A program made the translations under genes and the position numbers. A DNA stretch of 64,000 nucleotides from Halovenus rubra (GTDB lineage Archaea; Halobacteriota; Halobacteria; Halobacteriales; Haloarculaceae): the NCBI RefSeq assembly GCF_026586665.1, contig NZ_JAODIY010000009.1, positions 62,001-126,000 on the forward strand, in the 5' to 3' direction. Positions within the stretch are counted from its first letter, which is position 1; the number at the start of each line of letters is the position of its first letter. The notes under the pieces are model-generated. The model was not told the origin of the DNA, searched no databases, and saw only the letters and a list, made by a program, of their open reading frames with translations. This document shows, piece by piece, positions 17,694-26,294 of the stretch.

Positions 17694-18084
17694 CCGGCCA
17701 CCGACAGCATTTTTCTAACTCACCTCTCACCGAGGGGGATACTCAAAGGCGTCCCACTCGGTCTCCCTCGCCCGCAAACACTCGCATCACAGTTTCTGCG
17801 GACGACCCAGAGCGAGGTTTGTTCGTTTATTATACTAATAGATACAGACTAATGGAGACTCAAATCACCCGAGATACGCACATACTGTCTTGTAGACGTA
17901 TTCCCAGAGGGGTTGATCGGCAGAGATTGTGTGCTGTTCTCTGACTCTCTCTAGGTTTCAAACTGTAGAGTATAGCCGTCGAAACGACGATCGTCAAATT
18001 CTGGCAAAGTAGCAGTCGCTCCACAGGTGCATTCGTTGAATGTACCAGAATTATTACACTGGTATCGTCCATACGCCAAGTTGC
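17694..18084. other. Intergenic region containing a gene relic
   Basis: No intact gene is seen. Bases 17730-17810 hold a decayed copy of the 8822-9190 gene (listed separately). The remainder is AT-richer and contains tattatactaatag near 17828, a possible TATA region for the Tat-signal protein starting at 18085. Confidence 0.5.
17730..17810 (-). pseudogene. Relic of the small propeller-like gene at 8822-9190
   Basis: On the - strand the bases give MRVFAGEGDR, then in the next frame DAFEYPP. The intact gene has IRVFASDGTERDAFEYAL. The + strand text tactcaaaggcgtcccactcgg aligns with tactcgaaggcgtcccgctcgg near 8995. One inserted base and lost flanks make it non-functional. Confidence 0.65.
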
Positions 18085-18687
18085 ATGAGTTCTGACCAGC
18101 AATCAACATCGGCGCCAGGACAGTTCTTTCAGAAGACGTTGACACGGCGACAGCAGCTCAAAGGAGTCGCTGGTGTAGCAACCGCGGCCGTCGCAGTGCC
18201 AGCACTCAGTGACACTGCAGCGGCACATTTTCCCAATAAACTCGATATCGATGTCCAGCCAGACAACGCAGATAATTTTATCGACAGCTCGGAACACAAC
18301 TCAGTCGAAGTAGCTGTCCACCCTGTCGAGTATCTCAACGGAGATGGTACGGCTGAGATGTTCGACCCCACGACTGAACCGGTACGGTACCGTTTTGGGT
18401 CTCGGAGTACAGTTGCAGACGGCAAAGGCGCTCGTTCCAAGAGTGACGGCGAAGTTCGTGAGTTTACCGGACACGATGGTGAGACTCACGAAGGACTTGT
18501 TCTCACCTTCCCGGTTGACGGGATGGGATTCGATGGCGGTGAAGAAACAGCGTGGCTATACTGGGAGCGCGACGAATCAGGCAACCACGGGTACGCTGGC
18601 ATGGATGCAGTCAGCATCTATGGGGCGGCTGAAACTGACCAAGAGTCGATGCAAATGTTGCGGCGGTTGCTACGTTTGCTCCGCTGA
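18085..18687 (+). CDS. Tat-signal secreted protein with VDIKPGS-like domain
   Basis: About 200 residues from the ATG at 18085; the frame also extends upstream to 18040 without support. A Tat-type leader (LTRRQQLKGVAGVATAAVAVP) ends at DTAAAH. The mature part starts LDIDVQPDNADNFIDSSEHNSVEVAV, resembling the 'DIKPGS-PNSIN-IPVAI' module of exported archaeal and bacterial proteins. Then follow FDPTTEPVRYRFGS and an acidic EETAWLYWERDES segment. The C-terminus is unusually basic and leucine-rich (QMLRRLLRLLR). It is likely extracellular, perhaps binding metal or a partner; function unknown. Confidence 0.75.
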   Translation: MSSDQQSTSAPGQFFQKTLTRRQQLKGVAGVATAAVAVPALSDTAAAHFPNKLDIDVQPDNADNFIDSSEHNSVEVAVHPVEYLNGDGTAEMFDPTTEPVRYRFGSRSTVADGKGARSKSDGEVREFTGHDGETHEGLVLTFPVDGMGFDGGEETAWLYWERDESGNHGYAGMDAVSIYGAAETDQESMQMLRRLLRLLR

Positions 18688-18829
18688 GCGTTGACGTAGT
18701 CTGTGTCCTGGATCACTGAGCGTAGGTGATCTCAAAGTACACTAGCGGTTCATTCAAAGACAGTTTCGAGGAATTATATATTTGATAAATCCGAATCATC
18801 AAGTGAGTGTACATTCAAGTATAGATTGC

Positions 18830-20356
18830 ATGTCAACAGATAGCAATCAACAAAACAGTGGAGAACGGAAATCAGCAATCAAAGAACGTCACAAGCAGAC
18901 TGCCAGCGAGGTAATTCCAGATAATCGCCAGCTGTATATTGGTGGTGGCTGGGAGCCCAGTAGCTCTGGAGAGAGCTTTGAGACGACTGACCCAACAACC
19001 GGAGAGACACTTGCGTCGGTGTCCGCCGGAACAGCCAAAGACATCGACAGAGCTGTCGAAGCCGCGTGGGACGCGTACGATGAAGTATACAGCGACATGT
19101 CAACGGCAAAACGACAGGCGATGCTCACTGAAATCGCAGATGTCATTGAGGAACACAGTGAGGCGTTTGCACGGTTGGAAAGCCTCGATAACGGCAAGCC
19201 AATTACCGAGGCACGGATCGACATTGACCTCGTCACCGACCACTTCCGGTACTTTGCAGGAATCGCCCGCGCTGAAGAGGGACGCACGATCAATACCGAC
19301 GACAGTAGACACGTCCAGACGATTCGGGAACCCTACGGTGTCGTTGGACAGATTATTCCGTGGAATTTCCCACTTTTAATGGCCGCCTGGAAACTTGCTC
19401 CAGCGCTATCGGCCGGCAACACGGTTGTCATCAAACCGGCTGAAGAGACACCGCTAAGTATTCTTAAGTTGATGGAAGTCACCGAAGACGTAATCCCAGA
19501 CGGTGTTGTAAACGTCGTTACCGGATTTGGCCCTGAAGCGGGTGAGCCCCTCTCGAAACATCCCGACATTCGTAAGCTCGCGTTTACCGGTTCGACAACA
19601 GTCGGCAGCGAAGTGATGAAAAGTGCCGCTGAGCACATTACCGACGTGACTCTTGAACTGGGCGGCAAAAGCCCCCTCGTCATCTTCCCAGACGCCGACC
19701 TCGAACAGGCCGTCGAAACGACCATCACGTCAATATTTTTCAACACCGGAGAATGTTGCTGTGCCGGGTCACGGTTGTTTGTTCACGAGGACATCAAAGA
19801 CGAGTTCCTTGACAGCCTCACCGACGCTGCGGAAGACCTCACTATCGATGATCCGCTCTTGGAATCGACCGACCTAGGACCCAAGGTGACAGCGGAGCAG
19901 GTTGAGCGGACAATGAGTTACATTCAAGATGCCGAGGCGGAAGGCGCGGCCTTTGTCACAGGAGGGACTCAGCCAGACGACGAAGCGCTCTCGGATGGCT
20001 GTTTTGTCGCACCAACACTGATCGACGGAATCGACCACGACAGCGACCCCGTCCAAGAGGAAATATTTGGCCCGGTTCAAGAGGTCTTTTCTTGGAGCGA
20101 CTACGACGAGATGATTGAGCTGGCAAATGATGTAGATTATGGCCTCGCTGCGGGAGTCCTCACCGAAGATCTCACCAAGGCCCACCAGTGTGCAAGAGAC
20201 ATCGAAGCCGGAAACATCTGGGTAAACACCTACAATGACTTCCCGGCAGGCCAGCCCTTTGGAGGGTACAAACAGTCAGGAGTTGGTCGCGAAATCGGAC
20301 AGGAGGCTGTCGAACACTACACGCAGACAAAGTCGATCGATATCTCACTTGACTGA
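18830..20356 (+). CDS. NAD(P)-dependent aldehyde dehydrogenase
   Basis: 508 residues from ATG 18830; a TTG-initiated extension to 18782 is less likely. Aldehyde dehydrogenase superfamily features appear in order: IIPWNFPLLMAAWKLAPAL, the nucleotide-site FTGSTTVG, the general-base ELGGKSPLVI and the nucleophile loop NTGECCCAG. Further along come EIFGPVQEV and the C-terminal GGYKQSGVGREIG. Closest in pattern to betaine-aldehyde or broad-specificity ALDHs, which oxidise aldehydes to acids in the cytoplasm. The substrate cannot be fixed. The extra Cys beside the catalytic Cys (CCCAG) is a minor oddity. Confidence 0.92.
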   Translation: MSTDSNQQNSGERKSAIKERHKQTASEVIPDNRQLYIGGGWEPSSSGESFETTDPTTGETLASVSAGTAKDIDRAVEAAWDAYDEVYSDMSTAKRQAMLTEIADVIEEHSEAFARLESLDNGKPITEARIDIDLVTDHFRYFAGIARAEEGRTINTDDSRHVQTIREPYGVVGQIIPWNFPLLMAAWKLAPALSAGNTVVIKPAEETPLSILKLMEVTEDVIPDGVVNVVTGFGPEAGEPLSKHPDIRKLAFTGSTTVGSEVMKSAAEHITDVTLELGGKSPLVIFPDADLEQAVETTITSIFFNTGECCCAGSRLFVHEDIKDEFLDSLTDAAEDLTIDDPLLESTDLGPKVTAEQVERTMSYIQDAEAEGAAFVTGGTQPDDEALSDGCFVAPTLIDGIDHDSDPVQEEIFGPVQEVFSWSDYDEMIELANDVDYGLAAGVLTEDLTKAHQCARDIEAGNIWVNTYNDFPAGQPFGGYKQSGVGREIGQEAVEHYTQTKSIDISLD

Positions 20357-20720
20357 GAAGACTGTCCCGTTCCCGGAGCTTACTGCCGGACGAATCACGG
20401 CAGCACAGGTATCGGTTGCTCCTGACGGTACCCGATACGTTGTCCCGTCAGGGATGCACGAGCGGTTGCGTGATGTTGTCGTGACCGACGCGGACGAGCA
20501 GGGCTTGGATCCGAAGACGGATCTTGCAGTGGCCGGATGGACATCGTTGGCAGTCGACGGCATGACCGACCGCGTGTACGTCGACGCTCCAGATGGGTTC
20601 GACAATGTGGCGATTGTTAAGCGGTTCGCCCGCTCACACGACGCAGGATCGATTGTTGTCGCCTTTCATCCCAGCGGTACGTGGTCGAGATGGGCGTCTC
20701 CCGGAGCTATTCGCCTGTGA
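20349..20720 (+). CDS. Hypothetical protein overlapping the ALDH stop, possibly frameshifted
   Basis: From TTG 20349, overlapping the ALDH stop, the frame encodes about 123 residues with haloarchaeal composition (PDGTRYVVPSGMHERLRDVVVTD; DPKTDLAVAG). It ends ASPGAIRL. An adjacent frame continues in coding style to 20805 (PELFACEKLCGLAAVDGYL), so one indel near 20690-20700 may have broken a ~150-residue protein. There is no clear ATG and no recognised family. Translational coupling to the ALDH gene is possible. Confidence 0.4.
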   Translation: MTEKTVPFPELTAGRITAAQVSVAPDGTRYVVPSGMHERLRDVVVTDADEQGLDPKTDLAVAGWTSLAVDGMTDRVYVDAPDGFDNVAIVKRFARSHDAGSIVVAFHPSGTWSRWASPGAIRL

Positions 20721-20916
20721 AAAGCTCTGCGGACTCGCAGCAGTTGACGGCTACTTGTGGCAGGGAGTTCTTGAGTCTGTGACGTGCTTTTTTCGCTGGC
20801 TCTAAGCCGAGACGATGAGTTGGTGCTCTCATCCTGCAGTCCCTGACTGCCAGTACTGTACGGTTATGAATATGTCGCGACCACGCTGAGAATGGTAGGC
20901 AATCCCATTGTCTCTA

Positions 20917-21714
20917 CTATCGTACAGTTCCTGTCACCAGAAGATACTCCACGCGGACGGTGTTGTCGGCAAACCACTCTTCGAGACAGTCAAGTGCCTC
21001 TTTGCGTAGTCGCTCGCGTGCATCGGGTTCATCAAGCCGACGAAGTGCTGGAGAGAGAGGGCCAGCTTCCTCGGCAAACTCTTGCCAGAAGTGTTGTGGG
21101 GAGACATACCGGAATCGGAGAACCCGTCGCTGGAAGGTTAGCTCACAGCGGCCACCCAGTGTTTCTCTGACGAAATCTGGCGTCCCCCATCGGAGGTGAC
21201 CGCGCGGGTCATGGTCTGGATACGTCACATGGTCGGTCAAGATATCCGTCAGCGCGCCCACCAGTCCGTTTGGTGACCACGCAGTGAACCCCACCTGTCC
21301 TCCCTGTCGGGTGACACGGCACATTTCGTTTGCTGCTTTGTTGGCATTTGGCGCAAAGACGTGGCCAAAGTTCGAGAGCGCGGCATCAAACTGGTTATCG
21401 GCAACCGGAAGCGATTCGGCATCACCGCCGGTCCAATGAATATCGTCGTACTCAGCGAGTGCAGCGTTTTTTTCTGCTAGGCTGAGCATCGGTGGGCTAG
21501 CATCGACACCCATCACACTGGCTCCCTGCCTCCGTGCTGTCAACGCGACGTTGCCAGTTCCACAACCAACGTCGAGCACGCGGTCGCCTGCCGCGACGCC
21601 AGCATTACTAACCAACCGTGCTGTCGCGGGCAATAGGTTCGACGCCAACGACGGATACTGTCTCGTTGACCAGATGTGCGTCTTGGGCTCGGGCGTAACA
21701 TCTCCATCGACCAT
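20917..21714 (-). CDS. Class I SAM-dependent methyltransferase
   Basis: 265 residues. Motif I VLDVGCGTGN is near residue 46-55, the acidic residue after the second strand is in MGVDASPPML, then GGDAESLPVADNQFDAAL (motif II/III) and a post-motif segment CRVTRQGGQVGFTAW. This is the UbiE/COQ5-like layout of small-molecule methyltransferases. The substrate is unknown: the C-terminal half is diverged (FRYVSPQHFWQEFAEEAG). It is convergent with the ALDH side and 54 bases downstream of gnd on the same strand, so read-through from gnd is possible. Confidence 0.85.
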   Translation of the reverse strand: MVDGDVTPEPKTHIWSTRQYPSLASNLLPATARLVSNAGVAAGDRVLDVGCGTGNVALTARRQGASVMGVDASPPMLSLAEKNAALAEYDDIHWTGGDAESLPVADNQFDAALSNFGHVFAPNANKAANEMCRVTRQGGQVGFTAWSPNGLVGALTDILTDHVTYPDHDPRGHLRWGTPDFVRETLGGRCELTFQRRVLRFRYVSPQHFWQEFAEEAGPLSPALRRLDEPDARERLRKEALDCLEEWFADNTVRVEYLLVTGTVR

Positions 21715-21768
21715 TTTGAATACAAAGAGGGGGCATCTACCTATGCCCTTCGTCTTTCGGTCAACAGG

Positions 21769-22659
21769 TTACCTTCGGCGCACCTCGTGCCGACCGAAAC
21801 CGTACCGAAGCCGGTTTGCCAACCGCCGTGAGAACCGCTCGTTGCGGCTTCCGAACCGTTCCGAGAGCGCCGCGTAGATGAGCGGCAACGGGACTTCCTG
21901 TTCGAGTGCCTCCTGGACGGTCCACGTGCCTGTCGACCCGCCAGCGACGTAATCGGCAACGTTTCCCAGATCAGATCCTTCCTCGTTAAAGGCTTCCTCA
22001 CAGAGTTCGAGCAGCCATGACCGGATGACTGCACCGTTGTTCCAGGTACTTGCGACTGCTTCGAGGTTGAGGTCGTACCGACCCTCGTGGAGTAGCTCGA
22101 ACCCTTCACCGTATGCCTGCATCAAAGCGTATTCGACACCGTTGTGGACCATTTTGACGTAGTGCCCCGAACCGCTGTTGCCCATTCGGTTGTGTCCTTT
22201 TGGCCCAGTCGCCACAGCGTCGAATACGGGTTCGAGTTCCTCGTAGGCCCATTCAGGGCCGCCAACCATCAGTGAAAACCCCAACTCCGCACCCGCTGGG
22301 CCACCACTTGTGCCACAGTCGAGGTACGCTGCAGCCGTACGCTCCGACCGACAGACGGTGTCTTCGAAATGTGAGTTCCCGCCATCGACCACAATATCGT
22401 GCTCAGTAAGCGATGGTTCAAGTTCATCTAGTGCTGCGTCGATAGCATCTCCTGCAGGCACCATCAACCAAATGCGTTTTTCGGAGCCAAGTACTGACGT
22501 GAGATCATCGATTGAGTCAGTACCCCTGGCCCCTGCAGCGACTGCGCTTTCGACAGCCTCCTCATCCACGTCGAATGCGACAACGTCGTGACCGGCCGCC
22601 AACGTCCTGTCGACGACAATCTGTCCCATACGGCCGAGTCCAATGACTCCGAGTTCCAT
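21769..22659 (-). CDS. gnd: 6-phosphogluconate dehydrogenase, decarboxylating (short type)
   Basis: 296 residues, the short ~300-residue class found in haloarchaea and some bacteria. The Rossmann motif GLGRMG is at residues 7-12 and VDGGNSHFED near 90. The substrate-site signature is LDCGTSGGPAGAELGFSLMVGG, with the catalytic Lys and Asn in HYVKMVHNGVEYALMQAYGEG. It oxidises 6-phosphogluconate to ribulose 5-phosphate and CO2, the route to pentoses in haloarchaea. The start ATG is preceded by a 303-base spacer with a G-rich minisatellite. Confidence 0.93.
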   Translation of the reverse strand: MELGVIGLGRMGQIVVDRTLAAGHDVVAFDVDEEAVESAVAAGARGTDSIDDLTSVLGSEKRIWLMVPAGDAIDAALDELEPSLTEHDIVVDGGNSHFEDTVCRSERTAAAYLDCGTSGGPAGAELGFSLMVGGPEWAYEELEPVFDAVATGPKGHNRMGNSGSGHYVKMVHNGVEYALMQAYGEGFELLHEGRYDLNLEAVASTWNNGAVIRSWLLELCEEAFNEEGSDLGNVADYVAGGSTGTWTVQEALEQEVPLPLIYAALSERFGSRNERFSRRLANRLRYGFGRHEVRRR

Positions 22660-22962
22660 ACCAGACTCTCACCGGCCGGGAAAGTAGTGGTTGTGATTTT
22701 CCCCGTTCGGCAGTATGAGTAAAAAAGAGCCGTAATAGTTGTTATTTGCTCTCTGAAAGAGCGTTGAAAGATGTGGTGGGGAAAGAGGGGGAAAGGGGAA
22801 AGAGGGGGGAAGGGGAAAGAGGGGGGAAGGGGAAAGAGGGGGGAAGGGGGTAAGTGGCACCCAAATTGGGTGCACACGGATATTGCGATTATACTCATAT
22901 GTACTTTCTGGTTTAACTTTCTCAAAAGTGAAAATATCAACCACTGAGAGCTGGAACGATAC
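22660..22962. other. Spacer between ydbT-like gene and gnd
   Basis: No gene is seen. The open frames across the minisatellite consist of proline/leucine/phenylalanine repeats from the pyrimidine tract and are not credible. Around the array the DNA is AT-rich (gataatactcatatgtac-like text near 22890), where a gnd promoter on the - strand would be expected. Confidence 0.6.
22778..22850 (+). repeat. 17-bp G-rich tandem repeat (4.3 copies)
   Basis: Four 17-base units start at 22778, 22795, 22812 and 22829. The consensus is ggggaaagaggggggaa; the first has one g-to-a change. A partial ggggg closes the array. The + strand has eight G runs of 4-6 bases, a G-quadruplex-capable arrangement, and the - strand (sense for both flanking genes) is pure pyrimidine. 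It lies in the spacer between the PH-domain operon and gnd, so it would be transcribed as a C/U tract if the operon reads through. Confidence 0.95.
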
Positions 22963-24450
22963 TCAGTCAGCCGCTTCAAATCGTCGGATCCGCTGTGTTC
23001 GACGCTCACGCAGGGACCACTGGAATCGATTGTGAACTGTTTCTCGTAGTTGGCGGGCTTCATCAATATCAATATCGAGAGCAACCGCATTCCCGCCCCA
23101 GAATCCGCCCGAGCTAGCTGTATCGACAACAAGCGTTCCAAGCTGCCGACGGCGCTGGAATACTGTCTGTGTCTCTGAGACGGTCTGAACTCGATAGTAC
23201 GGAACGATAGTCGTCTGCCGTGTCCAGAACCCGGACCGGGTAACCACGTAGCCTTCGTCGTAGTAGTACCCAAGGTGGGTCCACTTGAGATGTGCTGCCA
23301 ACGGAACGAGGGCCCAACTGAGTGCCCCCAAATACCAGTCATTGAGTGTCCCGGTCGTTGTATTGATTCCTGCAAGGAGTGCAACAAGAACAGCAACAAC
23401 AATAGTGTATCGCCCAACATACCGAAGGCGTGCACGTTTTGGTGGTCGCGTGAATTCCACTTCGCCAACGGATTCAACAGTTCGGGCGAGGTCGAATAGC
23501 CGATCCCGCTTCGCGATCGGAATTGCAGATTCGACACTGTTCCCGTCCTGTCCTGGAGCATACCCTGCCGTCTCGATTGCGAGGTTCCCGTAGCCCACAG
23601 CTCGGGCAATGAAATTCTCCCGGATCATCACAGTCTGGATTTTTGACAACGGAATTGTCCCGTTGTACTGCTGGAGGAGCCCACGCTGATACCGAAGTTC
23701 ACCTTCATGCCGAACCAGCCTGAACCCATAGTATCTGAGGATTGCTTGGATACCGCTTACAATCCAGAGCAATACCAGCGCTAGCGCGGCGAGTGCTGGC
23801 CCAAGCAACAATAACACGGACAGTCGCGGAGACACCTGTTCGGCAGCAACCGGTGTCCCGAGAACCGCAAACATGACAAGTATCAGTCCGAGAAGATTGA
23901 AGTTTGCCGAGGTAAGGCCAAGCACTGCCAACTCGTTACTATCAAGCTCAAACAACGTATTATCAGGCACCTCAGTGTCTCGTTGGCTTTCACCGTGTTT
24001 TCGGTCACTAACTAGTTCCTGTAAGCGGGTCGCTTCGGCTCTACTGACGTACTGGAGGACAGCTTCACTTTCCCCACCCCCAGCAGTCTCTAGACGCACC
24101 TCGGCAATCCCAAGGGCACGCTGAAAGACGTTCTGTGCGACATCGATGTTCTGGATTCGCTTGAAGGGAATTTCGCGTTCGCGGCGAGAAAAGACACCAG
24201 AGTAGATCTCAAACGTATCTGGTGTAATGCGGTACTCATACCGTTTCACGTACGTCATCTCCCAAAGTGCAACAGCAACTAGCCCGAACAGGATGAACCC
24301 TCCAAGCACAAGTGGTTCAAGCCCTGTACTTTCTGTACCTCCCTGGCTTCCATCTCCTGTCGAAAAGACTACTGAGACGATAACAATACCCGCGATACGG
24401 GATACGTTTTCGAAGATTCGATACGGAACCGACCGATAATCAAGATTCAT
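22963..24450 (-). CDS. PH-domain (bPH2) membrane protein, YdbT-like
   Basis: 495 residues. Three bPH2 (DUF304-type) domains alternate with paired membrane segments. The first domain contains YRITPDTFEIYSGVFSRREREIPFKRIQNIDV; the second FRLVRHEGELRYQRGLLQQ and PLSKIQTVMIRENF; the third YVVTRSGFWTRQTTIVPYYRVQTVSETQ. The repeated 'R-x-x-x-I-P-x-x-R-I-Q' line is the family hallmark. It pairs with the shorter YdbS-like gene 12 bases upstream, as in bacterial ydbS-ydbT operons. It is membrane-bound; its biochemical role is not established. Confidence 0.88.
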   Translation of the reverse strand: MNLDYRSVPYRIFENVSRIAGIVIVSVVFSTGDGSQGGTESTGLEPLVLGGFILFGLVAVALWEMTYVKRYEYRITPDTFEIYSGVFSRREREIPFKRIQNIDVAQNVFQRALGIAEVRLETAGGGESEAVLQYVSRAEATRLQELVSDRKHGESQRDTEVPDNTLFELDSNELAVLGLTSANFNLLGLILVMFAVLGTPVAAEQVSPRLSVLLLLGPALAALALVLLWIVSGIQAILRYYGFRLVRHEGELRYQRGLLQQYNGTIPLSKIQTVMIRENFIARAVGYGNLAIETAGYAPGQDGNSVESAIPIAKRDRLFDLARTVESVGEVEFTRPPKRARLRYVGRYTIVVAVLVALLAGINTTTGTLNDWYLGALSWALVPLAAHLKWTHLGYYYDEGYVVTRSGFWTRQTTIVPYYRVQTVSETQTVFQRRRQLGTLVVDTASSGGFWGGNAVALDIDIDEARQLRETVHNRFQWSLRERRTQRIRRFEAAD

Positions 24451-24462
24451 CGCAGATCACCT

Positions 24463-25308
24463 CTACAGAGCGTCGTCTCCTTTCGCCTCAATTGCTAGTT
24501 CTTTGACGCGGCGTTGTAGGTCACGGGCGTCTTGCGGTCGAAGACCGGGGATCGAGATGTCCGCACCCCTCGAACCGGCAGTGTACACGACGAGCGTCGA
24601 GAGTCCAAGCATACGCTCAACTGGACTTCTGCTCGTGTCGACGTGCTGAATACGGACGTAGGGCACGAGTGTTCTGGCATGTGTCACAACACCGCGTTCA
24701 AGATAGATTGCGTCAGTCCGTATCTGGTAGACCCACCGCCGATAGTGCAGTATTACCCAGATTAGTCCGGCGAAGAGCAATACGCCAACGACACCAGCAC
24801 CCCATTGAGAGGTAAATCCCTGCGTTCTAAGCCCCCATGTGACGACAAGTCCAAAAACAAGTGCGCTGACAGTGACACGGATGGCCCACCGTATCTGGAC
24901 CAGCGGATTGAGTGACCGTCGGTCAGTCAGATACTCCTGACGGGGACCGGATGGTAGCCCCTCTACTGACGTTTCGTCCGGTTGGAACTGACCTAAATCG
25001 ACCCACGGACCATCATTTTGTTCTCTGTCGGCGATAGTAACTTTGCTAGCTCCAGTCTCTTCTTGCTCTTGGTGATGTCTTGTAGCCCGATGGGTATCAT
25101 CGTCTCGCTGTGTCGGTTGTGCCCCACCACTGTGTTCCGTTTTGTCCACAGTTGCGTCAGGATGCTCCCCCAGCACTGGAGACCGTGATTCGGTGTCTCC
25201 AGACCCAGACTCTTGTGAGCCATAACCGGATTTCACACTCCGATTGTGACCGGTGGCTCGCTCATCTTTTGTCTGGTTGTCGTCGCGCTGGTCACGTCCC
25301 TCCGTCAT
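24463..25308 (-). CDS. PH-domain (bPH2) membrane protein, YdbS-like
   Basis: 281 residues with an unusually long hydrophilic N-terminus: about 130 residues rich in Asp, Glu, Gln, Thr and His. Two membrane helices follow (residues ~150-195), then one bPH2 domain: YQIRTDAIYLERGVVTHARTLVPYVRIQHVDTS and GLSTLVVYTAGSRGADISIPGL. Family members are usually ~160 residues, so the N-terminal tail is an addition or the real start is downstream. It is the first gene of the ydbS-ydbT pair, divergent from the PadR regulator. Confidence 0.85.
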   Translation of the reverse strand: MTEGRDQRDDNQTKDERATGHNRSVKSGYGSQESGSGDTESRSPVLGEHPDATVDKTEHSGGAQPTQRDDDTHRATRHHQEQEETGASKVTIADREQNDGPWVDLGQFQPDETSVEGLPSGPRQEYLTDRRSLNPLVQIRWAIRVTVSALVFGLVVTWGLRTQGFTSQWGAGVVGVLLFAGLIWVILHYRRWVYQIRTDAIYLERGVVTHARTLVPYVRIQHVDTSRSPVERMLGLSTLVVYTAGSRGADISIPGLRPQDARDLQRRVKELAIEAKGDDAL

Positions 25309-25442
25309 TACCGTATCTCAGGCTGGTATCTTGTTAAGTCCCAGGGTCACGGACAGTTGGTTGTCTGGCTGTCTCTGTTCAGTCATTTTTTATATCGCCA
25401 GTACAACCACAAACATAAATAAAATAGAACGTTCATATAGTC

Positions 25443-25480
25443 GATTTATAGATAAATCATGCTTGATTTATCCTAAATCA
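25443..25480. promoter_or_regulatory. Interleaved palindromes, candidate operator
   Basis: Three overlapping perfect inverted repeats share half-sites: gatttat-ag-ataaatc (25443-25458), gataaatca-tgct-tgatttatc (25451-25472) and tgattta-tcc-taaatca (25464-25480). This gives four alternating TGATTTA-like half-sites. They sit in the divergent spacer between ydbS and padR. Such a layout suggests cooperative dimer binding, plausibly by the adjacent PadR protein, or a supercoil-extruded cruciform. Confidence 0.55.
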
Positions 25481-25592
25481 TAACTAAAATACATGCCTGA
25501 TACCAGAACGGAGAAGCGTCAATTTTTGCAATGCGAGTAACCGATAGACAACTTTAATATATGTCGGTAATATCTGTTAACTGTACGAATAC

Positions 25593-25868
25593 ATGTACGA
25601 CTTGACGGGATTCCAGCGAGACTTGCTGTACGTCGTTGGTGGTAAAGAAGAGCCACACGGTTTGGCAATCAAAGAAGAACTTGAACAGTACTACGAATCG
25701 GAGATACACCATGGTCGGTTGTACCCGAACCTAGACACCCTTGTTGATAAAGGACTCATTGAGAAAGGACAGCGTGATCGCCGGACAAACACATACATTC
25801 TCACGAGACGGGGACACCGTGAAATTGAAGCACGCGACGAGTGGGAACAACAGTACGTCGAAAAGTAG
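25593..25868 (+). CDS. PadR-family transcriptional regulator
   Basis: 91 residues, the size of minimal archaeal PadR proteins. It has a winged helix: LTGFQRDLLYVVGGKEEPHGLAIKEELEQYY, the recognition region EIHHGRLYPNLDTLVDKGLIEKG and the wing RDRRTNTYILTRRGHREI. It probably dimerises and represses nearby genes. An ATTTA-rich set of palindromes lies about 115-150 bases upstream, and a TATA-like ttaatata lies near 25554-25561, about 32 bases before the ATG. Confidence 0.9.
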   Translation: MYDLTGFQRDLLYVVGGKEEPHGLAIKEELEQYYESEIHHGRLYPNLDTLVDKGLIEKGQRDRRTNTYILTRRGHREIEARDEWEQQYVEK

Positions 25869-25997
25869 TATTTGAATCACATTTTGTACCGCTCTCTCAC
25901 TCCCGTTAGTCAGTCAAACTGGCCAAGTAACAGAGCCATCCCCCCATGGCCTGTACTACCCCGGAAGTTTCTTGCCCGGTTCAGTAATAGTCTCGAT

Positions 25998-26222
25998 ATG
26001 GAACTCAACAGCGGTATTTTTCCGAAACTGTTGATTGGGACTTTTGTTGTGGCGATACTGGCGTTCGTTGTTCGTGGGTTCAGCCAACTGGTGGTTGGGG
26101 CGGAACTCGCTAGAATCCTTGCTGCGCCACTATTTATCATTGGAGTCCTGATGGCAGTCACCTCATTTATCCTTTCAGTTCTTGTCAAGCTGGGCGCAGT
26201 CGGTGATGAGGTCGCAAACTGA
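25998..26222 (+). CDS. Small two-helix membrane protein
   Basis: 74 residues from ATG 25998; the frame extends upstream to 25872 but that part is basic and proline-rich, unlike coding sequence here. Two hydrophobic helices: LLIGTFVVAILAFVV and LAAPLFIIGVLMAVTSFIL, each followed by short polar parts. It lies 129 bases after padR on the same strand. The family is not recognised; a PadR-linked membrane protein is a common arrangement, so the pair may be functionally related. Confidence 0.6.
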   Translation: MELNSGIFPKLLIGTFVVAILAFVVRGFSQLVVGAELARILAAPLFIIGVLMAVTSFILSVLVKLGAVGDEVAN

Positions 26223-26294
26223 CAGTTCGAAACTGAGTTTGTGGGACGGTCCAATACATTCAAATTTGTCGGGATTCTATCGTGTGGCGAAGCA

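Noticed and set aside
22669-22944. Proline-rich protein across the G-rich repeat
   Set aside because: The frame simply translates the pyrimidine minisatellite and has no start context or haloarchaeal composition.
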